Assembly: GCF_004209755.1 (NCBI RefSeq) | Contig: NZ_CP035913.1 | Location: forward strand, 2,790,001 to 2,854,000 | Direction of reading: 5' to 3' | From: Pseudoduganella lutea | Lineage (GTDB): Bacteria > Pseudomonadota > Gammaproteobacteria > Burkholderiales > Burkholderiaceae_D | DNA length: 64,000 bases | Part shown: positions 26,719-36,596 of the stretch, piece by piece | Position numbering within the stretch: the first letter of the stretch is position 1 | How the letters are laid out: every line of letters starts with the position of its first letter | The notes under the pieces: generated by a model | Seen by the model: only the letters and a program-made list of their open reading frames with translations | What the model was told of the DNA's origin: nothing | The model's database searches: none | Position numbers and translations under genes: made by a program

Positions 26719-27068
26719 GTTTCCTCCTGAGTACTTTGTGGTTGGGTTTAATGCTGGCTGCATGTCGTGTGCCAGTAGAGAAACTATAGTTTTTATGCCG
26801 CCGGCAAACATTGATGTAGCGCAAGCTTGCCCAGTGGAACGGCAAACCTGTGGCGAATTGCCACACGGCCCCTTTCCGGTACCGGCGCGCTGCCGAAATA
26901 GCGACTCCGTGTAGAATCGTGGCGCTTTTCAACATTTTTAGATCGGGATAATTGCTCCTGAAATAGAAAAGATTTATCCTTATCAACTATTCTCAGGAAA
27001 GGCCTCGTGCTCTCCATCACTATGTGCCTTGTTCCGGAAAAAGCCGCCGCAACCTTCTAGACGAGAGC
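26719..27068. promoter_or_regulatory. Divergent control region between flp and the GGDEF gene
   Basis: The 350 bases hold no gene I can support. They must contain promoters for flp (leftward) and the diguanylate cyclase (rightward). The left part has a sigma-54-like element (separate entry) and an AT-rich block around 26780-26800. On the right, GATAAT at 26947-26952 is a possible -10 box for the rightward gene. Confidence 0.5.
26759..26774 (-). promoter_or_regulatory. Candidate sigma-54 promoter of flp
   Basis: Read on the minus strand the bases are TGGCACACGACATGCA. The -24 element TGGCAC is perfect and the -12 element ATGCA keeps the essential GC, with the GG and GC spaced as in the RpoN consensus. 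It lies 40 bases before the flp start. No enhancer-binding protein gene is in the window. Confidence 0.45.
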
Positions 27069-28118
27069 ATGGATTCCCTTCTGAAACACATGGTGGACAT
27101 GACCGGCCACCGCGATCACACAATGCTCGATATATCCGTGATCTCGGCGGTACAAGAGCTCGCCGGCGCCAGTCGCGCCCGGGTGCTGACGCTGGCCAAC
27201 GTGCGCGGGTACGTGTATGTGCGTCCGCGTGCCGTGGTGGTGGCCGGGCACGCGGCGAGGATGGAGGAAAGCCCCGATCCAGGCAGCCCTGGCGAGCCGA
27301 TCGCCCGTTTTCCCGCGCTGGAGCGTTGCATCGCGCGTCGCGAAATGTCCGCCGACGAAGTCGATGAAGAAGGCAAGCACACATTGTGGTTGCCGATCTG
27401 GCTGGGAGAAAAAGCCGATACCTGCCTGGAAATCGTCAATCCCACGCCGTACACCGCCGATACCGTCCACGTCATCCGCGGCATCGTCAGCGTTTACAAG
27501 AATTTCCAGAACCTGCTCGACTACAGCGAGCGCGATTCACTAACGGGCCTGCTGAACCGCAAGACGTTCGACGACCAGCTGGCCAAGATGCTGCTGGCCG
27601 CGGGCACCGAGCCGGATGGGTTGACGCTGCTGCCGGGGGAACCGGAGCGCCGCCAGCATACGGACGAGGAAAAGCAGTGGCTCGCCGTGGTCGACGTCGA
27701 CCATTTCAAGCACGTCAACGACCGCTTCGGCCACCTGTATGGCGACGAGGTGCTGATCCTGATCGCCAACCTGCTGACCTCGTCGTTCCGTGCCCAGGAC
27801 CGGGTTTTCCGCTTTGGTGGCGAGGAATTCGTGGTGCTGCTGCGCTCGACCACGCTGGACAATGCCGGGAAGATCATCGACCGCTTCCGCATGAACGTGG
27901 AGCAGCATGACTTTCCCCAGGTGGGCAAGGTCACCGTCAGTGTCGGCTTCGTGGCGATCAGCCCCGTCGAGGCGCCGGTGGTGATTCTCGGCCGTGCCGA
28001 CCAGGCGCTGTATTTCGCCAAGAGCCATGGCCGCAACATGGCGTGCCATTACGACGAGCTGGTCAGCAGTGGACTGCTGCAGGCCGTCGAATCGAACGAT
28101 ACCGCCGAATTCTTCTGA
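27069..28118 (+). CDS. GGDEF-domain diguanylate cyclase
   Basis: The 349-residue cytosolic protein makes c-di-GMP from two GTP. The C-terminal GGDEF domain starts at about residue 150 with DSLTGLLNRKTFDDQL; the active site is FGGEEF (about 249-254), a working variant of GGDEF. RAQD at 241-244, five residues before the motif, forms the inhibitory I-site, so the product should limit its own output. The N-terminal ~140 residues resemble a GAF-like sensor without obvious ligand residues. A charged insert sits inside the domain (residues ~178-202). It is divergent from the flp locus and may tune pilus or exopolysaccharide output. The start at 27069 follows GAGAG. Confidence 0.94.
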   Translation: MDSLLKHMVDMTGHRDHTMLDISVISAVQELAGASRARVLTLANVRGYVYVRPRAVVVAGHAARMEESPDPGSPGEPIARFPALERCIARREMSADEVDEEGKHTLWLPIWLGEKADTCLEIVNPTPYTADTVHVIRGIVSVYKNFQNLLDYSERDSLTGLLNRKTFDDQLAKMLLAAGTEPDGLTLLPGEPERRQHTDEEKQWLAVVDVDHFKHVNDRFGHLYGDEVLILIANLLTSSFRAQDRVFRFGGEEFVVLLRSTTLDNAGKIIDRFRMNVEQHDFPQVGKVTVSVGFVAISPVEAPVVILGRADQALYFAKSHGRNMACHYDELVSSGLLQAVESNDTAEFF

Positions 28119-28161
28119 CATGCCGGGTACTTTGAAGTATTGAATACAACCTTCCAGGAAT

Positions 28162-29088
28162 ATGGAACTACGGCAGTTGCGCTACTTTGTTGCAATTGTG
28201 GAACATGGCTCGTTGTCACGCGCTGCCGGGGTATTGCATGTGGCACAACCGGCACTGACACAGCAGTTGCGACAACTCGAGACGGAACTGGGTGCCCAAT
28301 TGCTGCACCGGAGTGCCCAGGGTGTCCACAGCACGGATGCCGGCAAGGTGTTCTACGAGCACGCGCAAGCGATCCTCAAGCAGGTGGCCGATGCCCGCTC
28401 CGCCGTCAGCCAGTCGGCCCGCCCATCCGGCACTGTCACACTTGGGCTGCCGCACAGCATTTCCGCCGCGCTGGCCCTGCCGCTGCTGGCGGCGGCGCGC
28501 GAGCAGTATCCCGACATTACCTTGCAATTGACGGAAGAACTGACGGGCCACCTGGCCGAGCAGCTGAAATCCGGCCGGGTCAACCTTGCCGTGCTGTTCG
28601 ACGATGGCCAGCTGACGCCCTTCTCGACCACGCCGCTGGCCGAGGAAGCACTGTGCTTCATTTGCCGTGCCGATGCGCCATGGTTTCCCGGCCGCGCAGC
28701 GGTGACGCTGGCCGAAGCGCTTGGCGCCACGCTGATCCTGCCAGGGCTGCAGCATGGCGTGCGGCCCCGCATTGAATCCGTGGCGCGCGCTGCCGGCCTG
28801 GCAACCTGCGGCGTCATCGAAATCAACTCGATCGCCATCCTGAAATCGGCACTGATGGCGGACATGGGTGCGACGATCCTGCCGGTGGCGCCCGTGCTGC
28901 CCGAGATCGAGCGGGGCCAGATGCGCTGGCTGGATATCCGCGAGCCGTCGATTTCGCGCACCGTGGTGTTGTGCGCCTCGCGCAACCTGCCACCCACGAC
29001 GGCTGTCACGGCCATCAGCACGCTGGCTGTCGACGTCGTGCGCCGCCTGTGCACGAGCGACGCGTGGCCGGGTGCCACGCTGCCATGA
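28162..29088 (+). CDS. LysR-family regulator (Nac/CynR-like subgroup)
   Basis: The 308-residue protein has a LysR HTH at the N-terminus (MELRQLRYFVAIVEHGSLSR, then QPALTQQLRQLETELGAQLL) and a two-lobed effector domain starting near residue 90 (GTVTLGLPHSISAALALPLL). The subgroup with AAGVLHVAQPALTQQL includes Nac-like regulators. It precedes the fused ferredoxin oxidoreductase gene in the same direction with a 265-base gap that contains phased repeats, so it may act there; its own target could also be elsewhere. Confidence 0.92.
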   Translation: MELRQLRYFVAIVEHGSLSRAAGVLHVAQPALTQQLRQLETELGAQLLHRSAQGVHSTDAGKVFYEHAQAILKQVADARSAVSQSARPSGTVTLGLPHSISAALALPLLAAAREQYPDITLQLTEELTGHLAEQLKSGRVNLAVLFDDGQLTPFSTTPLAEEALCFICRADAPWFPGRAAVTLAEALGATLILPGLQHGVRPRIESVARAAGLATCGVIEINSIAILKSALMADMGATILPVAPVLPEIERGQMRWLDIREPSISRTVVLCASRNLPPTTAVTAISTLAVDVVRRLCTSDAWPGATLP

Positions 29089-29133
29089 TCCGTTAGCCAT
29101 CATTTTTTCTTATACCCCTATCCCCAAACGCTA

Positions 29134-29149
29134 TTTCCGTATACGTCAA
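29134..29149. promoter_or_regulatory. ACGT-type palindrome upstream of the ferredoxin oxidoreductase
   Basis: TTTCCGTATACGTCAA has a perfect CGTATACG core with near-matching flanks. Read on the minus strand (TTGACGTATACGGAAA) it closely resembles the palindrome before icmF at 33038-33051. Sites of this shape are bound by MerR-type LiuR regulators of branched-chain amino acid breakdown in proteobacteria, as I recall the motif. Confidence 0.4.
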
Positions 29150-29204
29150 CCCGGGCGTACACTGGGCTGATAACCGCCGATGACGGCGGGCGGACCCGAG
29201 CACA

Positions 29205-29268
29205 ACCGGCGTATGATCGACGCGCAATCGACGCACGATCGACGCACCACCGGTACGTGATCGACGCG
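29205..29268. repeat. Helically phased 11-bp direct repeats
   Basis: ATCGACGC occurs at 29216, 29227, 29238 and 29260, that is at steps of 11, 11 and 22 bases. The unit between 29249 and 29258 is degenerate but matches 29205-29214 (ACCGGCGTAT versus ACCGGTACGT), so a 44-base module is partly repeated. It lies in the 265-base gap before the ferredoxin oxidoreductase gene. Copies on one face of the helix suggest cooperative protein binding. Confidence 0.75.
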
Positions 29269-29353
29269 GGTCCGACCGTGGCCTGAACCGGAACGTCTCT
29301 ACCCGAGACGGGATGGCGCAGGCGCAACCGAAACAAGATTTTGGAGACAAGCC

Positions 29354-32300
29354 ATGCCCGATACCTCGGCAATGGGTTCTGCCGCACCGCTGCCCGGTGC
29401 CGACGGTCCACAGCCAGTCCGCCTGAACGACGTCAGCCTCGACGACAAGTACACCGCCACGTCCGGCAAGATCTTCCTCTCCGGCATACAAGCCCTCGTG
29501 CGCCTTCCCCTGATGCAGCGAAAGCGCGACGAGGCGGCCGGCTTGAACACGGCGGGCTTCATTTCCGGCTACCGCGGTTCCCCGCTGGGTGGCCTCGATG
29601 AAACCCTGTGGAAGACACAAAAACACCTGGAAGCACATCATGTGCAGTTCGTGCCCGGCGTGAACGAAGACCTGGCCGCGACGGCTGTCTGGGGTTCGCA
29701 GCAGGTCGACCTGATCGGGCCAAGCAAGTACGATGGCGTGTTTGCCATGTGGTATGGCAAGGGGCCCGGCGTGGACCGCTGTGGCGATGTCTTCAAGCAC
29801 ATGAACCATGCCGGCACGGCCCGCAACGGCGGCGTGCTGCTGGTGGCGGGCGATGACCATGGCGCCTACTCGTCGACACTGCCGCACCAGTCCGACCATA
29901 TCTTCTCCGCCTGCATGATTCCCGTGCTGTATCCATGCAATGTGCAGGAATACCTCGACCTGGGCGTGCACGGCTGGGCCATGTCGCGCTTTTCCGGTTG
30001 CGCGGTGGCGTTCAAGGCGCTGGCCGATACGGTGGAATCGTCGTCTTCGGTGGATGCCGATCCATTCCGCGTGCAGGTGAAGTTGCCGCAGGATTTCCAT
30101 ATGCCGGAAGGTGGCCTGAATGCGCGGCTATCCAACGTGCCGCTGGGCCGGCAGGCGCGCAACCAGGAAGCGCTGATGCAGGATTACAAGATCTATGCAG
30201 CGCTGGCCTATGCCCGCGAAAACCGGCTCAATCACACGACGATCGACAACCCCGATGCAAAGCTCGGCATCATCGCTTCCGGCAAGTCGTACCTGGACGT
30301 GCTCGAAGCGCTGGAAGAGCTGGGCATCGACGAGGAGATGGCAGCAAAGGTGGGATTGCGCTTGTTCAAGGTATCGATGCCGTGGCCGCTGGAACCGGAC
30401 TCGGTGCGCGAATTCGCCCAGGGCCTCGATGAAATCCTGGTGGTCGAGGAAAAGCGCCAGTTCGTCGAATACCAGCTGAAGGAACAACTGTATAACTGGC
30501 GCGACGACGTGCGGCCGCGCGTGATCGGCAAGTTCGACGACAAGGGCGAATGGGTGGCACCACGCGGCGAATGGCTGTTGCCGCCAAAGGCCGATTTCTC
30601 GGTCTCGCAGGTTGCACGGGTGATCGCCTCGCGCGTGAAACGCTATGTCACCGATCCGCATATCTGCGACCAGATCAAGGCGCGGCTGGTATTCCTGGAC
30701 GCCAAGGATGCCGTGCTGCAGAAGGCAATCAACACGCCGTTCCGCCCCGCTTTCTATTGCTCCGGCTGCCCGCACAACACCTCGACCAAGGTACCGGACG
30801 GCAGCTTCGCGCTGGCCGGCATCGGCTGCCACGTGATGGCCACGTCGATCTATCCGGAAATGAACAAGCTGACCACGCACATGGGCGGCGAAGGCGCGCC
30901 ATGGATCGGACAGGCAGCCTTTTCAACGGTACCGCACGTGTTCCAGAACCTCGGCGACGGCACGTATTTCCACTCCGGCTACCTGGCCATTCGCGCCGCC
31001 GTGGCCGCGAAGGTCAACATTACCTACAAGATCCTGTACAACGACGCGGTGGCAATGACGGGCGGCCAGCCGGTCGACGGTACGGTGTCGGTGCCGATGA
31101 TCGCGCAGCAGATGGCGGCCGAGGGCGTGCAGCGCATTGCCCTGGTAACGGAAGACCTGTCCCGCTATGCGGACCGCTCGAACCTGCCGGCTTTCGTGAC
31201 ACTGCACGACCGCAAGGACATGGATGCGGTACAGCGCGAACTGCGCGAGATCGCCGGTTGCACGGTCCTGATCTACGACCAGACCTGCGCGGCCGAAAAA
31301 CGGCGCCGCAGGAAAAAGAAGGAGCTCGTCGATCCGGGCAAGCGCATGGTCATCAACGAGGCGGTCTGCGAAGGATGCGGCGATTGCGGCATCCAGTCCA
31401 ATTGCGTGTCGATCCTGCCGAAGGAAACCGAGTTTGGCCGCAAGCGCACGATCGACCAGTCGAGCTGCAACAAGGACTATTCGTGCGTGAAGGGGTTCTG
31501 CCCGAGCTTCGTGACCGTGGAGGGCGGCACGCTGAAAAAATCAAAGGCCGACACGACCCACACGGAAGACTGGGGTGCGTTGCCCCAGCCAACGATCCCG
31601 GCATGCGGGCAGCCGTACAACATCCTCATCAATGGCATCGGCGGCACGGGCGTCATCACCGTCGGTGCGCTGATGGGCATGGCTGCGCACCTGGAGGGCA
31701 AGGGCGCATCGGTGCTGGACATGACGGGCATGTCGCAAAAGAACGGTTCCGTCACGTCGCACGTGAAGATCGTGCAGTCGCCGGCGCACCTGCGCGCGCA
31801 GCGCATCGCCACCGGCGAAGCGGATCTCGTGCTCGGTTGCGACATGCTGACCACGGGTGCGGCCGATGCGATCGCGAAGATGCGCCCGGGCCGCACGCTG
31901 GCCGTCGTCAACCTGCATGAACAGCCACCCGGCACGTTCGCGCAGGACGCCGACTGGGAATACCCGACGGGGGACGTGCGCGCGCTGATCGAGGAATCCG
32001 TGGGCGGTGCCGCGGCGGCCGATTTCGTGAACGCGACGAAGCTGGCCACGGCACTGATGGGCGACTCGATCGCCGCCAATTTGTTCATGCTGGGCTACGC
32101 CTGGCAACGCGGCCGCATTCCGCTCACCGAGGCGGCGCTGCTGCGGGCAATCGAGATGAACGGTGTCGCCGTCGAGTCGAACAAGAAAAGCTTCCTGTGG
32201 GGCCGTCGCGCGGCGGTGGATGTGAAGCGGGTCGAGCGGATCGCCACGCCGGCACAGCCCGTTGTGCTGCAGATGCCGCAGAGCCTGGAGTCCATCGTGC

Positions 32301-32929
32301 GCAAGCGCGTGGAATTCCTGACCGGCTACCAGGATGCCGCCTATGCCGGGCGCTACCAGCAGTTCGTCGAACAGGTACGCGAGCGTGAACGCGCGTTGGG
32401 AATGCCGTCGACGCGCCTGTCGGTTGCAGTGGCGAAATCGCTGGCCAAGCTGATGGCCTACAAGGACGAATACGAGGTGGCGCGGCTGTACACGGATGGC
32501 CGCTTCGTCGAACAGTTGAAGGCGCAGTTCGAAGGCGACTTCGCGCTGAAATTCAACCTGGCGCCGCCGATTTTCGCCAAGAAGGATGCGCAAGGCCACC
32601 TGGTCAAGGCCCAGTATGGTTCATGGACCTGGCGGGCCTTCCAGGTACTGGCTCGCCTGAAAGGCTTGCGCGGCGGCCCGCTCGACATCTTCGGCCGCAC
32701 CGCCGAGCGCAAGATGGAACGCGCGCTGATCGGCCAGTACCGACAGGTGATCGCCGACGTGCTGTCGCGCCTCACCGCCGAGAACTACGACACCGCGGTC
32801 GCCCTGGCGGCCCTGCCGGAAAAAATTCGCGGTTTCGGACATGTGAAGGAAAAGGCCGTCACCGCGTATCACGCCGAGCAGGCCCGCTTGCTGGCCGCCT
32901 TCGGCGGCTCGCACCAGCACGCCGCCTGA
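29354..32929 (+). CDS. Fused indolepyruvate:ferredoxin oxidoreductase family protein
   Basis: The 1191-residue protein fuses the alpha (TPP/pyrimidine and C-terminal) and beta/gamma parts found as IorA and IorB elsewhere. These enzymes oxidatively decarboxylate aryl- or branched 2-oxoacids from amino acid transamination to acyl-CoA, reducing ferredoxin. Visible parts are FISGYRGSPLGGLDETLWKT at the N-terminus, the TPP-domain FYCSGCPHNTSTKVPDGS and GIGCHVMATSIYPE, a cysteine-rich region VCEGCGDCGIQSNC, and the gamma-like NGIGGTGVITVGALMGMA. Length fits the fused proteobacterial form, which works under aerobic conditions. It is followed by icmF, also in acyl-CoA metabolism. Confidence 0.92.
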   Translation: MPDTSAMGSAAPLPGADGPQPVRLNDVSLDDKYTATSGKIFLSGIQALVRLPLMQRKRDEAAGLNTAGFISGYRGSPLGGLDETLWKTQKHLEAHHVQFVPGVNEDLAATAVWGSQQVDLIGPSKYDGVFAMWYGKGPGVDRCGDVFKHMNHAGTARNGGVLLVAGDDHGAYSSTLPHQSDHIFSACMIPVLYPCNVQEYLDLGVHGWAMSRFSGCAVAFKALADTVESSSSVDADPFRVQVKLPQDFHMPEGGLNARLSNVPLGRQARNQEALMQDYKIYAALAYARENRLNHTTIDNPDAKLGIIASGKSYLDVLEALEELGIDEEMAAKVGLRLFKVSMPWPLEPDSVREFAQGLDEILVVEEKRQFVEYQLKEQLYNWRDDVRPRVIGKFDDKGEWVAPRGEWLLPPKADFSVSQVARVIASRVKRYVTDPHICDQIKARLVFLDAKDAVLQKAINTPFRPAFYCSGCPHNTSTKVPDGSFALAGIGCHVMATSIYPEMNKLTTHMGGEGAPWIGQAAFSTVPHVFQNLGDGTYFHSGYLAIRAAVAAKVNITYKILYNDAVAMTGGQPVDGTVSVPMIAQQMAAEGVQRIALVTEDLSRYADRSNLPAFVTLHDRKDMDAVQRELREIAGCTVLIYDQTCAAEKRRRRKKKELVDPGKRMVINEAVCEGCGDCGIQSNCVSILPKETEFGRKRTIDQSSCNKDYSCVKGFCPSFVTVEGGTLKKSKADTTHTEDWGALPQPTIPACGQPYNILINGIGGTGVITVGALMGMAAHLEGKGASVLDMTGMSQKNGSVTSHVKIVQSPAHLRAQRIATGEADLVLGCDMLTTGAADAIAKMRPGRTLAVVNLHEQPPGTFAQDADWEYPTGDVRALIEESVGGAAAADFVNATKLATALMGDSIAANLFMLGYAWQRGRIPLTEAALLRAIEMNGVAVESNKKSFLWGRRAAVDVKRVERIATPAQPVVLQMPQSLESIVRKRVEFLTGYQDAAYAGRYQQFVEQVRERERALGMPSTRLSVAVAKSLAKLMAYKDEYEVARLYTDGRFVEQLKAQFEGDFALKFNLAPPIFAKKDAQGHLVKAQYGSWTWRAFQVLARLKGLRGGPLDIFGRTAERKMERALIGQYRQVIADVLSRLTAENYDTAVALAALPEKIRGFGHVKEKAVTAYHAEQARLLAAFGGSHQHAA

Positions 32930-33037
32930 TGTTGCTCGACACCGGGGTCAGACCCCATTTTTAAGAAATATTTCCTGGAATCGGGGCGGTGCGGCGATCC
33001 GACTGACCCCGGTTTCAGGAAACGAAAGACGATATCT
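32930..33037. repeat. Palindromic intergenic repeat (GGGGTCAGACCCC type)
   Basis: The segment after the oxidoreductase stop holds ACCGGGGTCAG (32941-32951) and its exact inverted copy CTGACCCCGGT (33003-33013); TTTCCTG near 32970 and CAGGAAA near 33016 form a second pair. GGGGTCAGACCCC itself is a 13-base palindrome. This is typical of dispersed elements in Oxalobacteraceae genomes. Confidence 0.65.
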
Positions 33038-33051
33038 TTACGTTTACGTAA
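33038..33051. promoter_or_regulatory. ACGT-type palindromic operator before icmF
   Basis: TTACGTTTACGTAA is a 6-2-6 inverted repeat, 50 bases before the icmF start and just upstream of a CATATAAT stretch that could be a -10 box (33056-33063). Its form fits a MerR-family regulator site such as LiuR, which controls branched-chain amino acid catabolism; the regulator itself is not in the window. Confidence 0.5.
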
Positions 33052-33101
33052 GCGTCATATAATCGGATCATTGCGATCCGCCAGAATTTTCAGGGACCTC
33101 C

Positions 33102-36100
33102 ATGAACGATCTGACTTCCGCCAAGACCCTCGCCGCCGATGCACAGCCGCCGCGCCCGGCCAACAAGGTGCGTTTTGTCACCGCCGCTTCGCTGTTCGAC
33201 GGCCACGATGCGTCGATCAACATCATGCGCCGCATTCTGCAGTCGCACGGCGTGGAAGTCGTGCACCTGGGGCATAACCGCTCCGTCGACGAGGTGGTGA
33301 CGGCGGCGCTGGCCGAGGATGTGCAGGGCATCGCGATTTCCAGCTACCAGGGCGGCCATGTCGAATACTTCAAATACATGATCGACCTGCTGCGCCAGCG
33401 CGGCGGCGCGCACATCAAGGTGTTCGGTGGCGGCGGCGGCGTGATCGTGCCGGCGGAGATCGCCGAACTGCACGCCTATGGCGTGACGCGCATCTTCAGC
33501 CCGGAAGACGGCCAGCGCATGGGCCTGGCCGGCATGATCGCGTGGATGGTGCAGCAGTGCGACGTGGACTTGTCGCAGTATTCGCCCACGTCGCTGGAAC
33601 CGCTGCAGGGTGAACAAACCGCAGGCGACATCGTGGCGCGCCATCGCCCGCTGGCGCAGCTGATCACGGCGCTGGAAAACGACAAGGCCGCCCCCGCGTT
33701 GCGCCGGCATTTGCAGGAAGCGGCCGACAGCCTGCGCGTGCCGACGCTTGGCATTACCGGCACCGGTGGCGCCGGCAAATCGTCGCTGACCGATGAGCTG
33801 ATCCGCCGCATTCGCCTCGACCAGGGCGATGCGCTCAATATCGCCGTGATCTCGATCGACCCGTCGCGCCGCAAGTCCGGCGGCGCATTGCTGGGCGACC
33901 GCATCCGGATGAACGCCATCAATCCCTGGAGCATGGGTGGCGAATCGCGGCATCGGGTCTTCATGCGGTCGCTGGCCACGCGCGAGGCGGGTTCCGAGAT
34001 CTCGCAGGCATTGCCCGATGTGATCCGCGCCTGCAAGGTGGCCGGGTTCGACCTGGTGATCGTGGAAACCTCCGGCATCGGCCAGGGCGATGCCGCGATC
34101 GTGCCGCACGTGGACTTGTCGATGTATGTGATGACGCCGGAGTTCGGCGCCGCCTCGCAGCTGGAAAAGATCGACATGCTGGACTTCGCCGACTTCATCG
34201 CGATCAACAAGTTCGACCGCAAGGGCGCGCAGGATGCGCTGCGCGACGTGGCCAAGCAGTACCAGCGCAACCGCGAGCTGTGGAGCCGCCAGCCGGACGA
34301 GATGCCGGTGTTCGGCACGCAGGCTTCGCGCTTCAACGACGATGGCGTGACTGCGCTGTACCAGGCCCTGCTGCCGGAACTGGCGCAATTCGGGCTGCGC
34401 ACGCGGCCCGGGCTGTTGCCCCTGGCGGACGTGCGCCATTCGTCGGGCAAGAACGTGATCGTGCCGCCGGCGCGGGCACGCTACCTGGCCGAAATTGCCG
34501 ACACCGTGCGCGGCTACCACAAGCACGTGCGCCGGCAATCGGTGCTGGCGCGCGAGCGCCAGCAGTTGACGGAAGCAAAACGCATGCTGGCGGCGGCTGG
34601 CCGCACCACCGACTTCGACGACGTCATCACCGAGCGCGACCACGCGCTTGATGCCGGCGCGAAAAAACTGCTGGCCATGTGGCCGGACATGCAGGCGGCA
34701 TACGCTGGCGACGAGTACGTGGTGAAAATCCGCGACAAGGAAATCCGCACGGGCCTCGTGCAGCACACGTTGTCCGGCACGAAGATCCGCAAGGTGGCGC
34801 TGCCGAAGTACGAGGATCACGGCGAGCTGCTGCGCTGGTTGATGCTGGAAAACGTGCCGGGTTCGTTCCCGTACACCGCCGGCGTGTTCGCGTTCAAGCG
34901 CGAAGGAGAGGACCCGACGCGCATGTTCGCCGGCGAAGGCGATGCATTCCGCACCAACCGCCGGTTCAAGCTCGTCTCCGAGGGGCTCGATGCCAAACGC
35001 CTGTCGACCGCCTTCGATTCCGTGACACTGTATGGCGCCGATCCGGCACCGCGGCCGGACATCTACGGCAAGGTGGGCAATTCGGGCGTGTCGATCGCCA
35101 CGCTGGATGACATGAAGGTGCTGTACGACGGCTTCGACCTGTGCAGCCCGTCGACGTCGGTATCGATGACGATCAATGGACCTGCGCCGACGATCCTGGC
35201 GATGTTCATGAACACGGCGATCGACCAGCAGCTCGACAAGTTCGTGGCGCAGAACGGACGCCCGCCGACGGATGATGAAGCGGCGAAGATCCGCGCCTGG
35301 GTGCTGCAGAACGTACGCGGCACGGTGCAGGCCGATATCCTGAAGGAGGACCAGGGCCAGAACACCTGCATCTTCAGTACCGAGTTTTCATTGAAGGTCA
35401 TGGGCGATATCCAGGAATACTTCGTCCACCACGGCGTGCGCAATTTCTACTCCGTGTCGATTTCCGGCTACCACATCGCCGAAGCGGGGGCGAACCCCAT
35501 CTCACAACTGGCATTTACGCTGTCGAACGGCTTTACCTTCGTGGAAGCCTACCTGGCGCGCGGCATGCACATCGACGATTTCGCGCCGAACCTGTCGTTC
35601 TTTTTCTCCAACGGCATGGACCCGGAATATACGGTGCTGGGTCGCGTGGCCCGACGCCTCTGGGCCGTGACAATGCGCGACAAGTATGGCGCCAACGATC
35701 GCAGCCAGAAGCTGAAGTACCACATCCAGACGTCCGGCCGCTCGCTGCACGCGCAGGAGATCGACTTCAACGATATCCGCACCACCTTGCAGGCATTGAT
35801 CGCGATCTATGACAACTGCAATTCGCTGCACACCAATGCCTACGATGAAGCAATCACCACGCCGACCGACGAATCGGTGCGCCGCGCACTGGCGATCCAG
35901 CTGATCATCAATCGCGAATGGGGCCTGGCAAAGAACGAAAACCCGAACCAGGGCGCATTCATCATCGACGAGCTGACCGATCTCGTGGAAGAAGCCGTGC
36001 TGCAGGAATTCGAACGCATCGCCGAGCGCGGTGGCGTGCTGGGCGCCATGGAAACAGGCTACCAGCGCGGCAAGATCCAGGAAGAGTCCCTGCTCTACGA

Positions 36101-36416
36101 GCACAGGAAGCATGACGGTTCACTGCCGATCATCGGCGTCAATACATTCCGCAATCCCAAGGGCGCTGACGTGCCGCAGGTAATCGAGCTTGCCCGTTCG
36201 ACCGACGACGAAAAGCAGTCGCAGTTGCGCCGCCTGGCGGACTTCCACCTGCGCCATGCGCAAGCCGCACCGGCCGCGCTGGCGGCCTTGCAGCAGGCGG
36301 CCATCGACAACCAGAACGTCTTCGCGAAGTTGATGGATGCCGTGCGCGTGTGCTCGCTGGGCCAGATCACCAGCGCGCTGTTCGAGACCGGCGGCCAGTA
36401 TCGCCGCAATATGTAA
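33102..36416 (+). CDS. icmF: Fused isobutyryl-CoA mutase IcmF
   Basis: IcmF interconverts isobutyryl-CoA and n-butyryl-CoA (and in some, isovaleryl/pivalyl-CoA) using adenosylcobalamin. The 1104-residue protein has the expected three parts: N-terminal B12-binding domain ([14 protein letters not shown], His35 as cobalt ligand), a MeaB-type G-protein chaperone with Walker [12 protein letters not shown] near residue 220 and [12 protein letters not shown], and the C-terminal mutase barrel ([56 protein letters not shown]). This order is unique to IcmF and differs from methylmalonyl-CoA mutase. An ACGT palindrome lies upstream. Confidence 0.97.
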   Translation: MNDLTSAKTLAADAQPPRPANKVRFVTAASLFDGHDASINIMRRILQSHGVEVVHLGHNRSVDEVVTAALAEDVQGIAISSYQGGHVEYFKYMIDLLRQRGGAHIKVFGGGGGVIVPAEIAELHAYGVTRIFSPEDGQRMGLAGMIAWMVQQCDVDLSQYSPTSLEPLQGEQTAGDIVARHRPLAQLITALENDKAAPALRRHLQEAADSLRVPTLGITGTGGAGKSSLTDELIRRIRLDQGDALNIAVISIDPSRRKSGGALLGDRIRMNAINPWSMGGESRHRVFMRSLATREAGSEISQALPDVIRACKVAGFDLVIVETSGIGQGDAAIVPHVDLSMYVMTPEFGAASQLEKIDMLDFADFIAINKFDRKGAQDALRDVAKQYQRNRELWSRQPDEMPVFGTQASRFNDDGVTALYQALLPELAQFGLRTRPGLLPLADVRHSSGKNVIVPPARARYLAEIADTVRGYHKHVRRQSVLARERQQLTEAKRMLAAAGRTTDFDDVITERDHALDAGAKKLLAMWPDMQAAYAGDEYVVKIRDKEIRTGLVQHTLSGTKIRKVALPKYEDHGELLRWLMLENVPGSFPYTAGVFAFKREGEDPTRMFAGEGDAFRTNRRFKLVSEGLDAKRLSTAFDSVTLYGADPAPRPDIYGKVGNSGVSIATLDDMKVLYDGFDLCSPSTSVSMTINGPAPTILAMFMNTAIDQQLDKFVAQNGRPPTDDEAAKIRAWVLQNVRGTVQADILKEDQGQNTCIFSTEFSLKVMGDIQEYFVHHGVRNFYSVSISGYHIAEAGANPISQLAFTLSNGFTFVEAYLARGMHIDDFAPNLSFFFSNGMDPEYTVLGRVARRLWAVTMRDKYGANDRSQKLKYHIQTSGRSLHAQEIDFNDIRTTLQALIAIYDNCNSLHTNAYDEAITTPTDESVRRALAIQLIINREWGLAKNENPNQGAFIIDELTDLVEEAVLQEFERIAERGGVLGAMETGYQRGKIQEESLLYEHRKHDGSLPIIGVNTFRNPKGADVPQVIELARSTDDEKQSQLRRLADFHLRHAQAAPAALAALQQAAIDNQNVFAKLMDAVRVCSLGQITSALFETGGQYRRNM

Positions 36417-36429
36417 ATCCACGATCCCG

Positions 36430-36461
36430 CCAGCGGGTCAAGCAGGACGTTGACCCGCTGG
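36430..36461 (+). terminator. Hairpin after icmF
   Basis: A perfect 12-bp stem (36430-36441 with 36450-36461, CCAGCGGGTCAA / TTGACCCGCTGG) with an 8-base loop, 13 bases after the icmF stop. There is no T-run behind it, so it is either a weak terminator or an mRNA-stabilising hairpin. Confidence 0.5.
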
Positions 36462-36596
36462 TAGCCGCCATGATCTTCATCAATTTGGTGGTCTTGCCAG
36501 ATGTCGCATAGCTGGCGGCGCCTGCTGAGCATCAATACCGCAATCTTCCCCTGCACTAACTTTGTATCTCATTGCCTGGCCTCGGTGGAGACCGTT

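Noticed and set aside
29205..29268. CRISPR-like array
   Set aside because: The repeated unit is 11 bases with no spacers and no cas genes are present.
33090..34820. Open frame of ~576 codons opposite icmF
   Set aside because: Same shadow pattern; icmF motifs on the other strand are complete.
33102..36416. Annotation as methylmalonyl-CoA mutase
   Set aside because: The order B12 domain, MeaB-like GTPase, mutase in one chain is that of IcmF.
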